64,000 nt of DNA, taken from assembly GCF_030272705.1 (NCBI RefSeq), contig NZ_JARFYM010000007.1, positions 168,425 through 232,424 of the forward strand, written 5' to 3'. This document shows, piece by piece, positions 9,698 to 19,898 of the stretch; positions within the stretch are counted from its first letter, which is position 1, and the number at the start of each line of letters is the position of its first letter. The notes below the pieces were generated by a model. The model did no database searches. It was given only the letters and a program-made list of their open reading frames with translations, and was not told where the DNA came from. The stretch is from Rhizobium mayense. Lineage in GTDB: Bacteria > Pseudomonadota > Alphaproteobacteria > Rhizobiales > Rhizobiaceae. The translations under genes were made by a program, and so were the position numbers.

Positions 9698-10357
9698 CTA
9701 CCGGTTCGTGCCCGAATAATCGATGCGGAAGACGCTGTCGTCGAAGGAAACGTTAGTCTTCACATTGTTGACGATGACATCGGTGGTCTTGCCCTGAGGG
9801 TCGATGACCGTCCATTGGCGCAGGTCGTAGGTCTTGGAATCGAAGATCATGGCGATGGTCGCATCGCCGAAGACGGTGCGGTTGCCGAGCGTGATCTTGG
9901 TAAGATCGGGCTGCGCTTCGACATTGCGAACCATGTCGGCGGAGAGGTCGATCTTGTTGGCGAGCAACAGGCTCAGCGGCGTCTTCGAAAGCTGATACAT
10001 GTTGTTCGTGTGCGTCTGGTCATTGATGACCTGGACGTTGTTGCCGTCGCAGATGACACGCATACGCGACGGCGGATCATAGTTGAAGCGCAGCTTGCCG
10101 GGACGCTGAATGAAAAAACTGCCGCTCAGCTGATCGCCACGCGGTCCGATCTGCAGGAAGCCACCCTTCATGGTCTTGATGGACGAGAAATGGTCGGCGA
10201 TCGCCTGAGCAATATCGGGATTGAGCGTTACCGATTGCTGCCCGAAGGCTCCCGCCGCGGGTGCCACGCTTGCCGCGCCCACAGCCACCATAGCGCCGAG
10301 GAAATGACGGCGAGTGAGGTTCAGGTGGATCGAGGGCTGCGCATCAAACTTTTTCAT
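9698..10357 (-). CDS. lolA: LolA-family outer-membrane lipoprotein carrier protein
   Basis: A 219-residue periplasmic chaperone related to LolA, which ferries lipoproteins from LolCDE to the outer membrane. The mature part (KTMKGGFLQIGPRGDQLSG, then GKLRFNYDPP) is typical. The signal region contains TRRHFLGAMV, a twin-arginine motif, unlike the Sec signal of enterobacterial LolA. The frame opens upstream to 10432, but ATG 10357 has a GAAGGAG ribosome site nine bases before it. It lies downstream of ftsK on the same strand, a common arrangement in Rhizobiales. Confidence 0.9.
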   Translation of the reverse strand: MKKFDAQPSIHLNLTRRHFLGAMVAVGAASVAPAAGAFGQQSVTLNPDIAQAIADHFSSIKTMKGGFLQIGPRGDQLSGSFFIQRPGKLRFNYDPPSRMRVICDGNNVQVINDQTHTNNMYQLSKTPLSLLLANKIDLSADMVRNVEAQPDLTKITLGNRTVFGDATIAMIFDSKTYDLRQWTVIDPQGKTTDVIVNNVKTNVSFDDSVFRIDYSGTNR

Positions 10358-10491
10358 CGAATTCTCCTTCATGCTTTGTCCATGGCGCGCAAAATCGGCG
10401 TCTTCATGGCGCGGCGGCCCCTGCTCGGTCACGAGCCGCGATCAAATCTCCGACACCATATTCTGGATATGTGTCACGGGCTCATGACCCG

Positions 10492-13152
10492 TCAGCGATC
10501 GAGAACGTCCGCTTCTGTCGGCACGAGAATCTCGCGCTTGCCCGCATGGTTGGCCGGCCCGATCAGACCTTCCTGTTCCATGCGCTCGATCAGCGAGGCG
10601 GCGCGGTTATAGCCGATGCCGAGCCGGCGCTGGATATAGGAAGTCGATGCCTTGCCGTCACGCAGCACGATCGCCACCGCCTGATCGTATGGATCCTCCG
10701 AATCGGAGAGGTTGGCCGTACCCGCTGGACCGTGACCATCGTCGTCGCCGTCCTCGTCGGCGGTGATTGCATCGAGATATTGGGGTGAGCCCTGCGTTTT
10801 CAAGTAGGAGACGATGTCTTCCACTTCGCCGTCGGAGACGAAGGGCCCGTGCACGCGCTGGATGCGTCCGCCACCGGCCATGTACAGCATATCGCCCATA
10901 CCGAGGAGCTGTTCGGCACCCTGCTCGCCGAGGATCGTGCGGCTGTCGATCTTCGACGTCACCTGGAAGGAGATGCGCGTCGGGAAGTTCGCCTTGATCG
11001 TGCCGGTGATGACGTCGACCGATGGGCGCTGCGTCGCCATGATGACATGGATGCCCGCGGCACGCGCCATCTGCGCCAGGCGCTGCACCGCACCTTCGAT
11101 ATCTTTGCCGGCGACCATCATCAGGTCGGCCATTTCGTCGATGATGACGACGATGTAGGGCATCGGCTTCAGATCGAATTCCTCGGTCTCGTAGATCGCC
11201 TCGCCTGTTTGGCGATCGAAGCCGGTCTGAACGGTACGGCTGATCGCCTCGCCCTTGGCGACCGCCTGCTCGACGCGGGTATTGAAGCCGTCGATGTTGC
11301 GCACGCCGATCTTCGACATCTTCTTGTAGCGCTCTTCCATTTCGCGGACGGTCCATTTCAGCGCGACGACAGCCTTCTTGGGATCGGTGACCACAGGCGA
11401 GAGCAGGTGCGGAATGCCGTCATAGACGGAGAGTTCCAGCATTTTCGGATCGATCATGATCAGGCGGCATTGCTCCGGCGTCATGCGGTACAGCAGCGAC
11501 AGGATCATCGTGTTGATGGCGACGGATTTACCCGAGCCGGTGGTGCCGGCGACGAGCAGATGCGGCATCTTGGCGAGATCGGCGATAACAGGTTCGCCGC
11601 CGATCGTCTTGCCGAGCGACATGGCGAGCTTGGCCTTGGAGCTTTCGAAATCACGGCTGGCGATGAGCTCGCGCAGATAGACCGTCTCACGGGTGGAATT
11701 CGGCAATTCGATGCCGATAGCATTGCGGCCGGGGACGACGGCGACGCGGGCGGCGATCGCGCTCATCGAGCGGGCGATATCGTCGGCAAGGCCGATGACG
11801 CGGGACGATTTAATGCCCGGCGCCGGCTCCAATTCATACAGCGTCACGACCGGGCCCGGACGGACGTGGATGATCTCTCCCTTGACGCCGAAGTCCTCGA
11901 GCACACCCTCGAGCATACGGGCATTCTGCTCCAACGCATCGGAAGACAGCGTCGCGTCCCGCACGATCGTCTTCGGCTCGGCGAGCAGGTGCACGGCCGG
12001 AAGCTGGAAGCCATAGGGGCGAATGAAGGAGGTCTGCGCCTCGCGCTCGGCGCGGACGCCAGGCTTCGGCCGGGCGGCGGCGGGAACGACACGGTGACCG
12101 GGAACCTTTGGTGAAGCAGGACGCAGCGCCCATTCGTCGTCTTCGTCATCCGGGAGGATGCCCGCCGGACGCGGCAGCTCGCGTTCATAGGACGGATCGT
12201 CGTCCTCATCCTCATCATCGTCGATATTCATCGACGGCGGAGAAACGACGCGGCGTGGCGCCGGGCCGTCCATCGACGGTTCGAGACGCTCGCCGCGGAC
12301 AACCTGCGCCTTGGCACGCACCGGCTCGTTCAGCGTACCGAACTCATCATCATTGAAATCGTAGGGCGCATCGAAGGCTTGATCGCGACGCTTGCGCGGA
12401 CCCATGCCGAACAGGCGGCGAAGCCGCGCCTGCCAATTGTACCAGGCATGCATGAGGGCGCCGAAGGCCAGGAAGCCGCCGCGATCGTCATCCTCTTCGT
12501 CATCTCCGACATTGCGGGCGCGGCTCTGCGTGTTTTGATAGTCCTCTTCGTCCTCGTCCTCCTCGTCTTCCACCAGGCTGCGGCCGACAACGCCGGCTGC
12601 GAACAGCATGAGCCAGGCGGCCGGGATCGCGAGAACAGAGCCGAACACGGTAGCGAAGACGCCGCGCGGATAGGTGCCGATGAAAAGGGCGGGAAAGCGC
12701 AGGACGATGTCGCCGATGACGCCGCCGATACCGTTCGGGATCGGCCAGGTCGGAGGTGCGGGGAAACAGGCAATGGAACCGGCAGCGACAATGGCCCCGC
12801 CGACCCAGGCGCCGAGACGAGCCGGCACACGATGAATCCTGCGATTGGAAATCAGCGCGAAAGCCCAGGCGACGACCGGCAGCAGTGCGACGACCGAGGC
12901 AAGTCCCAGCGCCTGCATCATGATGTCTGCAAAGGCAGCACCCGGAAAGCCGAGTATATTGGTCGGCGCATTGCTGGTGGCGTAGGAATAGCTGGGGTCC
13001 ATGACGTTCCAGGTCGCCAGTGCCGCAACGGCGAGCGCCAGCAGGAACAGCAGCGCGAAGCCGCTAAGGCCCCTCACCTGCCGCCAAACGACTACCGAAA
13101 GCGAGAAGCGGTCGGGACGACCGCCCAACGCTGCCGAATTGCTTCTGCCCAT
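10492..13152 (-). CDS. ftsK: DNA translocase FtsK
   Basis: An 886-residue septal DNA pump that clears and orients chromosome termini at division. It has an N-terminal domain of four to five membrane segments (first about 200 residues), a short acidic linker rich in Asp/Glu, an alpha domain, the RecA-like motor with Walker A GTTGSGKS near residues 536-543 and Walker [11 protein letters not shown], and a C-terminal gamma winged helix ([21 protein letters not shown]) that reads KOPS-type sites. The linker is short, as in alphaproteobacteria. Start is probably ATG 13152; a GTG at 13182 is an alternative. Confidence 0.95.
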   Translation of the reverse strand: MGRSNSAALGGRPDRFSLSVVVWRQVRGLSGFALLFLLALAVAALATWNVMDPSYSYATSNAPTNILGFPGAAFADIMMQALGLASVVALLPVVAWAFALISNRRIHRVPARLGAWVGGAIVAAGSIACFPAPPTWPIPNGIGGVIGDIVLRFPALFIGTYPRGVFATVFGSVLAIPAAWLMLFAAGVVGRSLVEDEEDEDEEDYQNTQSRARNVGDDEEDDDRGGFLAFGALMHAWYNWQARLRRLFGMGPRKRRDQAFDAPYDFNDDEFGTLNEPVRAKAQVVRGERLEPSMDGPAPRRVVSPPSMNIDDDEDEDDDPSYERELPRPAGILPDDEDDEWALRPASPKVPGHRVVPAAARPKPGVRAEREAQTSFIRPYGFQLPAVHLLAEPKTIVRDATLSSDALEQNARMLEGVLEDFGVKGEIIHVRPGPVVTLYELEPAPGIKSSRVIGLADDIARSMSAIAARVAVVPGRNAIGIELPNSTRETVYLRELIASRDFESSKAKLAMSLGKTIGGEPVIADLAKMPHLLVAGTTGSGKSVAINTMILSLLYRMTPEQCRLIMIDPKMLELSVYDGIPHLLSPVVTDPKKAVVALKWTVREMEERYKKMSKIGVRNIDGFNTRVEQAVAKGEAISRTVQTGFDRQTGEAIYETEEFDLKPMPYIVVIIDEMADLMMVAGKDIEGAVQRLAQMARAAGIHVIMATQRPSVDVITGTIKANFPTRISFQVTSKIDSRTILGEQGAEQLLGMGDMLYMAGGGRIQRVHGPFVSDGEVEDIVSYLKTQGSPQYLDAITADEDGDDDGHGPAGTANLSDSEDPYDQAVAIVLRDGKASTSYIQRRLGIGYNRAASLIERMEQEGLIGPANHAGKREILVPTEADVLDR

Positions 13153-13316
13153 AATATCCAGCCCGTTCGTTATCGAAAGCACAAGCGAATCGGCGTCATG
13201 CCACTCACCCAGTACGTCAGCTCTACCTAATCAGAGGAGGGTTAATGGCATGTTAACCATGCGGGCGCGGCGGCCGAATCAGTGAAATTATGGCCATGGG
13301 CAAAAGCGGCCGCGCA

Positions 13317-13346
13317 TAAAAAAGGCCCGAACGAAAGTCCGGGCCA
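13317..13346 (-). terminator. Rho-independent terminator of amtB
   Basis: On the minus strand GGCCCGGA pairs with TCGGGCC around a CTTTCGT loop (13324-13345) and runs into a run of Ts at 13318-13323. It lies about 85 bases after the amtB stop. Confidence 0.85.
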
Positions 13347-13429
13347 AGAGCGGCTTATCTCAATGAAATAGGCCGCGACGGGATGTTCAGCAGCGCCGGA
13401 GCATTGTCCCGGCGCCGCAATCTCCGGAT

Positions 13430-14872
13430 TTAAGAAGCGTGGTAAGCAGCTTCGCCGTGAGAAGCGAGGTCGAGACCTTCGCGCTCGGCTTCCGGCGTTA
13501 CGCGCAGGCCGATAATGATGTCGACGATCTTGTAGAGGATCGCCGAACCGATGCCGGACCACAGCAGCGTGGTGAGAACTGCCTTCAGCTGGCTGAGCAG
13601 CTGCGTTGCCGTGCCCGGATAGGAGGCTGCGAAGTCAGCCGTCGAGTAGTCGACGATGCCAGCGCCGCCAAGGGCCGGATTGACCAGGATACCGGTCATC
13701 AGGGCGCCGAAAATACCACCGACGCAATGGACGCCGAAGACGTCGAGGCTGTCGTCGTAGTTGAACTTGTTCTTCACGACGTCGACGAAGAAGTAGCAGA
13801 TCGGCGAAACCAGGATACCGAGGACGATCGAGCCCATCGGGCCGGCAAAGCCGGCAGCCGGCGTGACGGCAACGAGACCGGCGACGGCACCCGAAGCTGC
13901 ACCGAGCATCGATGCTTTGCCACGGGTGAAGGTTTCAACGAGGCACCACGAAAGGGCTGCAGCAGCGGTGGCGACGAAGGTGTTGATCATCGCAAGCGAA
14001 GCGTAAGCATTTGCTTCAAGGTTGGAACCGGCGTTGAAGCCGAACCAGCCGACCCACAGCAGCGATGCGCCGACCATGGTGAGCGTCATCGAATGCGGCG
14101 CCATGATCTCCTTCTTGTAACCGGTACGCTTGCCGAGCATGATCGCGCCGACCAGACCGGCAATGCCGGCATTGATATGGACGACCGTGCCGCCGGCGAA
14201 GTCGAGCGCGCCGAAGCCGAAGACCATGCCCGACGGAGCCGAATAAGAGCTCGGACCACCCCAGTACCAAACCATGTGGGCGATCGGGAAGTACACGAAG
14301 GTGACCCACAGGAAGACGAAAAGCATGACGGCCGAGAACTTGATGCGCTCGGCGAAGGCGCCGACGATCAGGGCCGGCGTTATGCAGGCGAAGGTCATCT
14401 GGAAGCAGACATAGGTGAGCTCAGGAATGCCGACGCCCTTGGTGAAGGTTTCGACGAGATCCTTCGAATCGGTGCTGACGCCGGCAAGGAAAGCCTTGGA
14501 GAAGCCGCCGACAAAACTGTTCAGCGCGCCGCCATCTGTGAAGGCGAGCGAGTAACCGTAGACGCACCAGATGATCATGACCATCGCGGTGATCATGAAG
14601 ACCTGCATGAGGACAGACAGCATGTTCTTGGCGCGGACGAGACCGCCGTAGAACAGCGCCAGGCCCGGAATGGTCATGAGGAGGACGAGAACCGTGGAAA
14701 CCAGCATCCAGGTATTGTCACCCTTGTCCATGGTGATTGCCGGTGCTGCGGCAGCGGCTGCCGGGGCTGCGGCCGGCGCGGCTTGCTGCGCAAAGGCGAT
14801 TGCCGGCGCGAGCAAGGCCGCAGAAAGCGCGCCTACCCGTGCAAGAGTGGAGGAAAGCTTAGTAGATGTCAT
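13430..14872 (-). CDS. amtB: Ammonium transporter AmtB
   Basis: A 480-residue inner-membrane ammonium channel with 11 predicted helices after a cleavable leader rich in Ala (SSTLARVGALSAALLAPAIAFAQQ). Family motifs include GLALFYGGLVRAKN, the twin-His pore region FDFAGGTVVHINAG-like stretch (LDFAGGTVVHINAG) and GVHCVGGIFGA. It follows glnK by 27 bases and is translated from ATG 14872 with GGGAG upstream. The pair is transcribed from a sigma54 promoter ahead of glnK, so it is nitrogen-regulated; GlnK blocks the channel when nitrogen is ample. Confidence 0.97.
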   Translation of the reverse strand: MTSTKLSSTLARVGALSAALLAPAIAFAQQAAPAAAPAAAAAAPAITMDKGDNTWMLVSTVLVLLMTIPGLALFYGGLVRAKNMLSVLMQVFMITAMVMIIWCVYGYSLAFTDGGALNSFVGGFSKAFLAGVSTDSKDLVETFTKGVGIPELTYVCFQMTFACITPALIVGAFAERIKFSAVMLFVFLWVTFVYFPIAHMVWYWGGPSSYSAPSGMVFGFGALDFAGGTVVHINAGIAGLVGAIMLGKRTGYKKEIMAPHSMTLTMVGASLLWVGWFGFNAGSNLEANAYASLAMINTFVATAAAALSWCLVETFTRGKASMLGAASGAVAGLVAVTPAAGFAGPMGSIVLGILVSPICYFFVDVVKNKFNYDDSLDVFGVHCVGGIFGALMTGILVNPALGGAGIVDYSTADFAASYPGTATQLLSQLKAVLTTLLWSGIGSAILYKIVDIIIGLRVTPEAEREGLDLASHGEAAYHAS

Positions 14873-14899
14873 TGCAAATAACTCCCTGATCGGCCGCTC

Positions 14900-15370
<471 letters not shown>

Positions 15371-15428
15371 TTAACGGATTTACTTTGGGCCGCTAATAAA
15401 ACGGCACCCCGATGCGCTTCACGCGCTT

Positions 15429-15453
15429 AAATTTATAGCAATTTTATAAATTT
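15429..15453. promoter_or_regulatory. AT-rich inverted repeat upstream of glnK promoter
   Basis: AAATTTATA (15429-15437) and TATAAATTT (15445-15453) form a perfect 9-bp inverted repeat with a seven-base spacer. It lies about 90-110 bases upstream of the glnK sigma54 promoter and just downstream of tesB. It could be a protein site (for example IHF-like or activator) or a weak tesB terminator. Confidence 0.4.
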
Positions 15454-15462
15454 GCGCAAAAT

Positions 15463-16347
15463 TTAATCATTTGCCTTTTTACGAATCAACCCTTCCTGCG
15501 CAACCGACGCAATCAGGACACCGGATCTCGTAAAAAGGCTACCACGGGCCAGCCCGCGCGCACCCGAAGCACTCGGACTGTCCTGGGTGTAAAGCAGCCA
15601 GTCGTCGAGCTTGAACGGCCGGTGGAACCACATGGCATGGTCGAGGCTCGCGACCTGCAGCCTCGAGTCGAAGACCGACGTGCCATGCGCATGCAGCGCC
15701 GCATCGATGAGCGTCATATCCGAAAGATAGGCGAGCACGGCATTCTGATAGAGCCGGTCGTCCGGCGCCGGTCCCGTCAGGCGAACCCAGATATCCTGAC
15801 GCTCGCTGGGCTGCGAACGGGAGAAATAGCGATCGAGAGACACCGGCCGGATTTCGATGGCGCGCTTTCGCTCCCAATAGCGGCGTACATTTTCCGGCGC
15901 ACGAGCAAGATAGCGTTCCTTGATCTGCTGTTCGTCCATCAGTTCTTCCGGAGCTGGCACCTTCGGCATCTCGCCTTGATGCTCGAAGCCCGGCTCATCG
16001 ATCTGGAAGGAAGCCGTCATCGCAAAGATCGCCTTGCCGTGCTGAATCGCCAGAACGCGGCGCGTATTGAAACTCGAGCCGTCCCGAAGCCGGTCGACCT
16101 GATAGAGGATGGGGACGGCGGGATCGCCGGGGAGCATGAAATAAGCGTGCAGCGAATGCACGAAACGATCGTCCGCCACGGTTCGCTGCGCCGCCATCAG
16201 CGCCTGGCCGATGACCTGCCCGCCGAAGACGCGCTGCCAGCCGACCTGCGGGCTGTTGCCGCGAAACAGGTTCATCTCGATCGTTTCCAGATCCAATGTC
16301 GCGAGCGTGACTTGCATGGCGGTCAGTTTCTCGTTCTCGCGCGACAT
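15463..16347 (-). CDS. tesB: Acyl-CoA thioesterase II
   Basis: A 294-residue double-hotdog thioesterase that hydrolyses acyl-CoA to free acid and CoA. The sequence WQRVFGGQVIGQALMAA, HSLHAYFMLPGDP and the C-terminal SLDHAMWFHRP are TesB hallmarks, with the catalytic Asp/Thr/Gln network in the second hotdog. ATG 16347 (MSRENEKLTAMQVTLATL) has GGAG eleven bases upstream and is preferred over a longer frame to 16419. It is divergent from the UbiH-type gene. Confidence 0.95.
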   Translation of the reverse strand: MSRENEKLTAMQVTLATLDLETIEMNLFRGNSPQVGWQRVFGGQVIGQALMAAQRTVADDRFVHSLHAYFMLPGDPAVPILYQVDRLRDGSSFNTRRVLAIQHGKAIFAMTASFQIDEPGFEHQGEMPKVPAPEELMDEQQIKERYLARAPENVRRYWERKRAIEIRPVSLDRYFSRSQPSERQDIWVRLTGPAPDDRLYQNAVLAYLSDMTLIDAALHAHGTSVFDSRLQVASLDHAMWFHRPFKLDDWLLYTQDSPSASGARGLARGSLFTRSGVLIASVAQEGLIRKKAND

Positions 16348-16430
16348 TTTGAATAAACTCCGAAGGTAGGAACCACGAATGGGATGCTCTATATAGAACA
16401 GGAAACGACAGTCGGACACGGGGAAGCGTT

Positions 16431-17645
16431 ATGTTGGACATGCTGGTAGTGGGTGGCGGTTATGTGGGTCTTGCCGCTGCGGTCGCCGTCAAGCAGGCAG
16501 CACCCCATCTTGACGTCATGGTCATAGAGGCAGCCCCGGAAACCGCATGGAAAAAAGATATGCGTGCTTCGGCGATCATCGCCGCCGCCACGAAGATGCT
16601 GGAAGTCTTCGGCGTCTGGGACGAGATCAAGCCGGAAGCGGAGCCGATCACCAGAATGATCGTCACCGATTCACGCACGGGCGATCCCGTGCGGCCGGTA
16701 TTTCTGACTTTCGACGGCGAAGTGGAGGAGGGTCAGCCCTTCGCCCATATGGTCCCGAACCTCGCCATGGTCGGCGCTCTGCGCGGCGCCTGCGAACGCC
16801 TCGGCATCGCGATTCGCCACCGTGTCAGCGCGACAGACTTCAAGACGGGGGACGCCAACGTCACGCTGACGCTCTCGGACGGCAGCACGCAGGAAGCGCG
16901 GCTGCTGGTCGCCTGCGATGGTGTGCGCTCCAAGCTCCGCGACATGGCGGGCATCAAGACCGTAAGCTGGGATTATGGCCAGTCCGGCATCGTCGTGACC
17001 GTCGAGCACGAACGGCCGCACAATGGCTGCGCCGAGGAACATTTCCTGCCTTCCGGACCTTTCGCCATCCTGCCGCTGAAGAACAATCGCGCCTCGCTCG
17101 TCTGGACCGAGCGCACACCGGACGCCGACCGGCTCGTCGCCTCCGACGATCTGGTGTTCGAAGAGGAACTGGAGCGCCGCTTCGGCCATAAGCTCGGCGC
17201 GCTTCACACGGTCGGCGACCGCCGCGCCTTCCCGCTCGGCCTGACGCTTGCCCGCGCCTTCGTGGCACCGCGCTTTGCGCTCGCCGGCGACGCGGCCCAC
17301 GGCATCCACCCCATCTCCGGCCAGGGGCTCAATCTCGGTTTCAAGGATGTTGCGGCGCTGGCCGAAACCGTCGTCGAAGCCGACCGCCTTGGCCTCGATA
17401 TCGGCTCGATCAACATCCTCGAACGCTACCAGACCTGGCGGCGTTTCGACACCTTCCGCATGGGGGTGACCACCGACGTGCTGAACCGGCTGTTTTCCAA
17501 TGATATCACGCCAGTGCGAATCGCCCGCGATTTCGGCCTCGGCCTCGTCGACCGGCTGCCGAAACTCAAATCCTACTTCATCGGCCAGGCTGCGGGCACG
17601 GCCGCCAGGGACAATCCACGGCTTCTCGCCGGAGAGGCGATCTGA
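16431..17645 (+). CDS. UbiH/UbiF/COQ6-family FAD-dependent hydroxylase
   Basis: A 404-residue aromatic-ring hydroxylase of ubiquinone biosynthesis. The N-terminal FAD motif is VVGGGYVGLAAAVAVKQ, and the second FAD/NAD motif is FALAGDAAHGIHPISGQGLNLGFKD near residue 285. Alphaproteobacteria use one or a few such enzymes (UbiL, UbiM, UbiF types) with broadened regioselectivity, so the exact ring position is not assigned. The gene starts 83 bases from tesB on the opposite strand and converges on Trm112. Confidence 0.93.
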   Translation: MLDMLVVGGGYVGLAAAVAVKQAAPHLDVMVIEAAPETAWKKDMRASAIIAAATKMLEVFGVWDEIKPEAEPITRMIVTDSRTGDPVRPVFLTFDGEVEEGQPFAHMVPNLAMVGALRGACERLGIAIRHRVSATDFKTGDANVTLTLSDGSTQEARLLVACDGVRSKLRDMAGIKTVSWDYGQSGIVVTVEHERPHNGCAEEHFLPSGPFAILPLKNNRASLVWTERTPDADRLVASDDLVFEEELERRFGHKLGALHTVGDRRAFPLGLTLARAFVAPRFALAGDAAHGIHPISGQGLNLGFKDVAALAETVVEADRLGLDIGSINILERYQTWRRFDTFRMGVTTDVLNRLFSNDITPVRIARDFGLGLVDRLPKLKSYFIGQAAGTAARDNPRLLAGEAI

Positions 17646-17673
17646 ATAAGCACTATCGGGAAGAAAACCAGCC

Positions 17674-17862
17674 TCAGTCCTCTATACGCCGCGCTTCCGA
17701 GATCAGCATGATCGGAATGCCGTCTCGGATAGGATAGGCGAGCCGTGCCTTTTCCGACACCAGCTCGTTCCTCTCGCGATCGTAACTCAGGCGCCCCTTG
17801 GTAAGAGGGCAGACGAGCAGGTCGAGCAGCTTCGGGTCCACTTTGCTGACCGTGATGTCCAT
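17674..17862 (-). CDS. Trm112-family (UPF0434) protein
   Basis: A 62-residue protein with the UPF0434/Trm112 pattern [15 protein letters not shown] and [16 protein letters not shown]. In other organisms Trm112 activates several methyltransferases; bacterial members are often zinc-ribbon-like, here with one Cys only. It lies 9 bases after the LON-domain gene and is co-transcribed with it. The bacterial partner is unknown. Confidence 0.92.
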   Translation of the reverse strand: MDITVSKVDPKLLDLLVCPLTKGRLSYDRERNELVSEKARLAYPIRDGIPIMLISEARRIED

Positions 17863-17871
17863 TGCAAACCC

Positions 17872-18531
17872 CTATTGCAGTACGGAATCGGTGTCGCCGA
17901 AGCGGGCGAGCACGATCTCGATGATGGCGATGAAAGTTTCCGCCCTTGTCTTCAGGTCGGGCGCCTCCAGAAGCGCCTGTTTCTCGGCAGGGTCGAAGGG
18001 CGCCATCATCGCCAGTGAATTCACCAGCGTCATGTTGCTGGCGCGCTCCACACTCTCCCAATCCGCCTCCAGCTTGTTGGCGTCGAGATAGGCCCGGAAG
18101 GCGGACAGGAGAGCCGAGCGATCGACGCTGTCTTCCTCGTCGCGCGACTTGAGGTCGGAAATGAAAGGCGTGATCCGGAAGGTGCGGTAGGGTTGATGGG
18201 TGATGATCTCGTCCATCAGCCGGAAGCGGCAAATGCCTGTCAGGGAGGTGATATAGCGGCCGTCCCCGGTCTCGGCGAAAGACGTGATCCGCCCAAGGCA
18301 GCCGACATGCGAAAGATGCGCCGTTTCCGGCGTCTCGCTGAGCGCCGGCTGCACGATGCCAACCAGCCGGTTGCCGGCGATCGCCGCATCGAACATGGAG
18401 AGATAGCGCGGCTCGAAGATGTTGAGCGGCAATTGCCCGGTTGGCAAAAGCAGAGCGCCGGACAGGGGGAACACAACCACCGATTCCGGCAGGTCGCTTG
18501 GCTTCAGATATCTGGCATTGCCGACTTGCAT
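17872..18531 (-). CDS. LON peptidase substrate-binding domain protein
   Basis: A 219-residue protein consisting of the N-terminal (LAN) domain of Lon without ATPase or protease parts. It opens with VVVFPLSGALLLPTGQLPLNIFEPRY, the typical LON-domain strand-loop, and contains FRLMDE and the helical C-terminal half. Function in bacteria is unproven; substrate or adaptor roles are assumed. It is in an operon with Trm112, an arrangement seen in many Rhizobiales. Confidence 0.92.
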   Translation of the reverse strand: MQVGNARYLKPSDLPESVVVFPLSGALLLPTGQLPLNIFEPRYLSMFDAAIAGNRLVGIVQPALSETPETAHLSHVGCLGRITSFAETGDGRYITSLTGICRFRLMDEIITHQPYRTFRITPFISDLKSRDEEDSVDRSALLSAFRAYLDANKLEADWESVERASNMTLVNSLAMMAPFDPAEKQALLEAPDLKTRAETFIAIIEIVLARFGDTDSVLQ

Positions 18532-18762
18532 GATTCCCGTCCCGCTACATCACTGCGTCGTGCGTCTCGATAAGACACGCAGGAACGATACCTCAGCGGC
18601 GATTATCCCGTCACACTCCGCGCCAAAGGACAATGTGGGCCCCTCTCCCGAAAACACAAGAGCATTTCCGGGCGAAACTTCGAAGCATTTTGTCTTCAAC
18701 TGCGTTCGAGGCAGGCACGATGCTCCGGATGGAACGATCGCGCCCCTCGAATGCGCAATGCC

Positions 18763-19740
18763 TCAAGAAAAGAGGATTGACGAAAGCTTGCGCCGCGCGG
18801 CAATGGTTGCGGGATCCTTCGGACCCCAAACCTCGAAGAATTGCAGCAACTGACGGCGCGCACCGTCGTCGTCGAAGCCGCGGTCGCGGTGCATGATCGT
18901 CAGCAGATGCTCGGCGGCCTCGTCGCGCTTGCCTTCGACATTGCGGATCTTTGCGAGTTTGACGCGCTGCTCATGATTGTCGGGATTGATCGCCAGCTCA
19001 TGCTCGAGCGCCACCGGATCGCCGAGCTTGCGGGCTTCTTCGATCTGATCGAGCTTCTTCACCACAGCCTGGATGCCGGCATCGTTGGCAAGCGTTTCCG
19101 GCAGATCCGTCAGCGCCTCGCGCGCCCGTTGGCTCTGGCCGGCGGCGATCATGCATTCGGCCATACCGGCAAGCGCCTTGGCGTTTTCCGGGTCGGCCTG
19201 CAGCACCGCGCCGAACAGCTCGGCGGCGCCATTGATATCGCCGCCTGCCAGAAGACCGGCTGCCTCTTCCAAAATCGCTTCGATCTCCGCCGCCTGATCG
19301 CCGGCTCCGTCAGCCGGACCGCCGAGGCGATCGACGAACTGACGAACCTGGCTTTCCGGAATAGCGCCCATGAAACCGTCGGCTGGACGGCCGTTGACGA
19401 AGGCGATGACGGCCGGAATGGATTGGATACCGAGCTGACCGGGGATGGCCGGATGATCGTCGATGTTCATCTTGACCAGCTTGACGCGGCCCTTGCCCTC
19501 ATTGACGACCTTTTCCAGAACCGGCGTCAGCTGCTTGCACGGGCCGCACCAGGGCGCCCAGAAATCCACCAGCACCGGCTGGTTGCGCGATTCCTCGATG
19601 ACGTCCCGGGCGAAATTCGCCGTCGTGGTGTCCTTGATGGGTGAAGCGCCGCCGGATGACACAGGCGCAGCACCATAGGATGCCGAGGCAGACATCTGGC
19701 CGCCGAAAGAAGCGTTATAGGGATTGTTTGAACCACTCAT
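18763..19740 (-). CDS. CnoX/YbbN-type thioredoxin co-chaperone
   Basis: A 325-residue protein with an N-terminal thioredoxin domain and a C-terminal TPR-like helical domain. The active site is WAPWCGPCKQL (CGPC at residues 65-68), so both cysteines are present, unlike E. coli CnoX with SXXC. The C-terminal half (ALAGMAECMIAAGQSQRAREAL) matches YbbN TPRs. These proteins hold unfolded clients and protect them from over-oxidation. The first 40 residues are a low-complexity Ser/Gly/Ala extension. Confidence 0.93.
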   Translation of the reverse strand: MSGSNNPYNASFGGQMSASASYGAAPVSSGGASPIKDTTTANFARDVIEESRNQPVLVDFWAPWCGPCKQLTPVLEKVVNEGKGRVKLVKMNIDDHPAIPGQLGIQSIPAVIAFVNGRPADGFMGAIPESQVRQFVDRLGGPADGAGDQAAEIEAILEEAAGLLAGGDINGAAELFGAVLQADPENAKALAGMAECMIAAGQSQRAREALTDLPETLANDAGIQAVVKKLDQIEEARKLGDPVALEHELAINPDNHEQRVKLAKIRNVEGKRDEAAEHLLTIMHRDRGFDDDGARRQLLQFFEVWGPKDPATIAARRKLSSILFS

Positions 19741-19774
19741 GAGTATCTCCCGCTTACCGGCATTCTGGACCTTT

Positions 19775-19824
19775 AAAGCATGATTCCAAAAAGAACGAAG
19801 CGAATTTTGGATAAAATCACGCTC
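19775..19824. repeat. Degenerate rhizobial AAAGCATGATTCC-type repeat
   Basis: The stretch beginning AAAGCATGATTCCAAAAAG, with GAAGCGAATTTTGG inside and ending ATCACGCTC, resembles the abundant rhizobial intergenic repeat that starts AGAGCATGATTCCGAAAAG and ends CATCATGCTC. It sits between the thioredoxin gene and the prolyl-tRNA editing gene. The identification is by memory of the motif. Confidence 0.5.
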
Positions 19825-19898
19825 AATGAAATTGCCTGAGCGACAGGACAGTTCGAAGACAGGTCATCTCGCTCTAATCGCAGCGTTAAAATCGTATG

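Noticed and set aside
10849..12114. 421-codon plus-strand frame opposite ftsK
   Set aside because: Composition-driven shadow; the translation is rich in His, Asp and Arg without domain features.
13439..14881. 480-codon open frame on the plus strand opposite amtB
   Set aside because: It is a mirror frame of a high-GC gene; the translation is low-complexity Arg/Asp/Glu-rich and has no family motif, while the minus strand encodes a clear AmtB.
18659..18727. Possible further palindromic repeat (AGAGCATTTCCG ... GATGCTC)
   Set aside because: The arms match only at the outermost bases and the inside is too diverged to assign.
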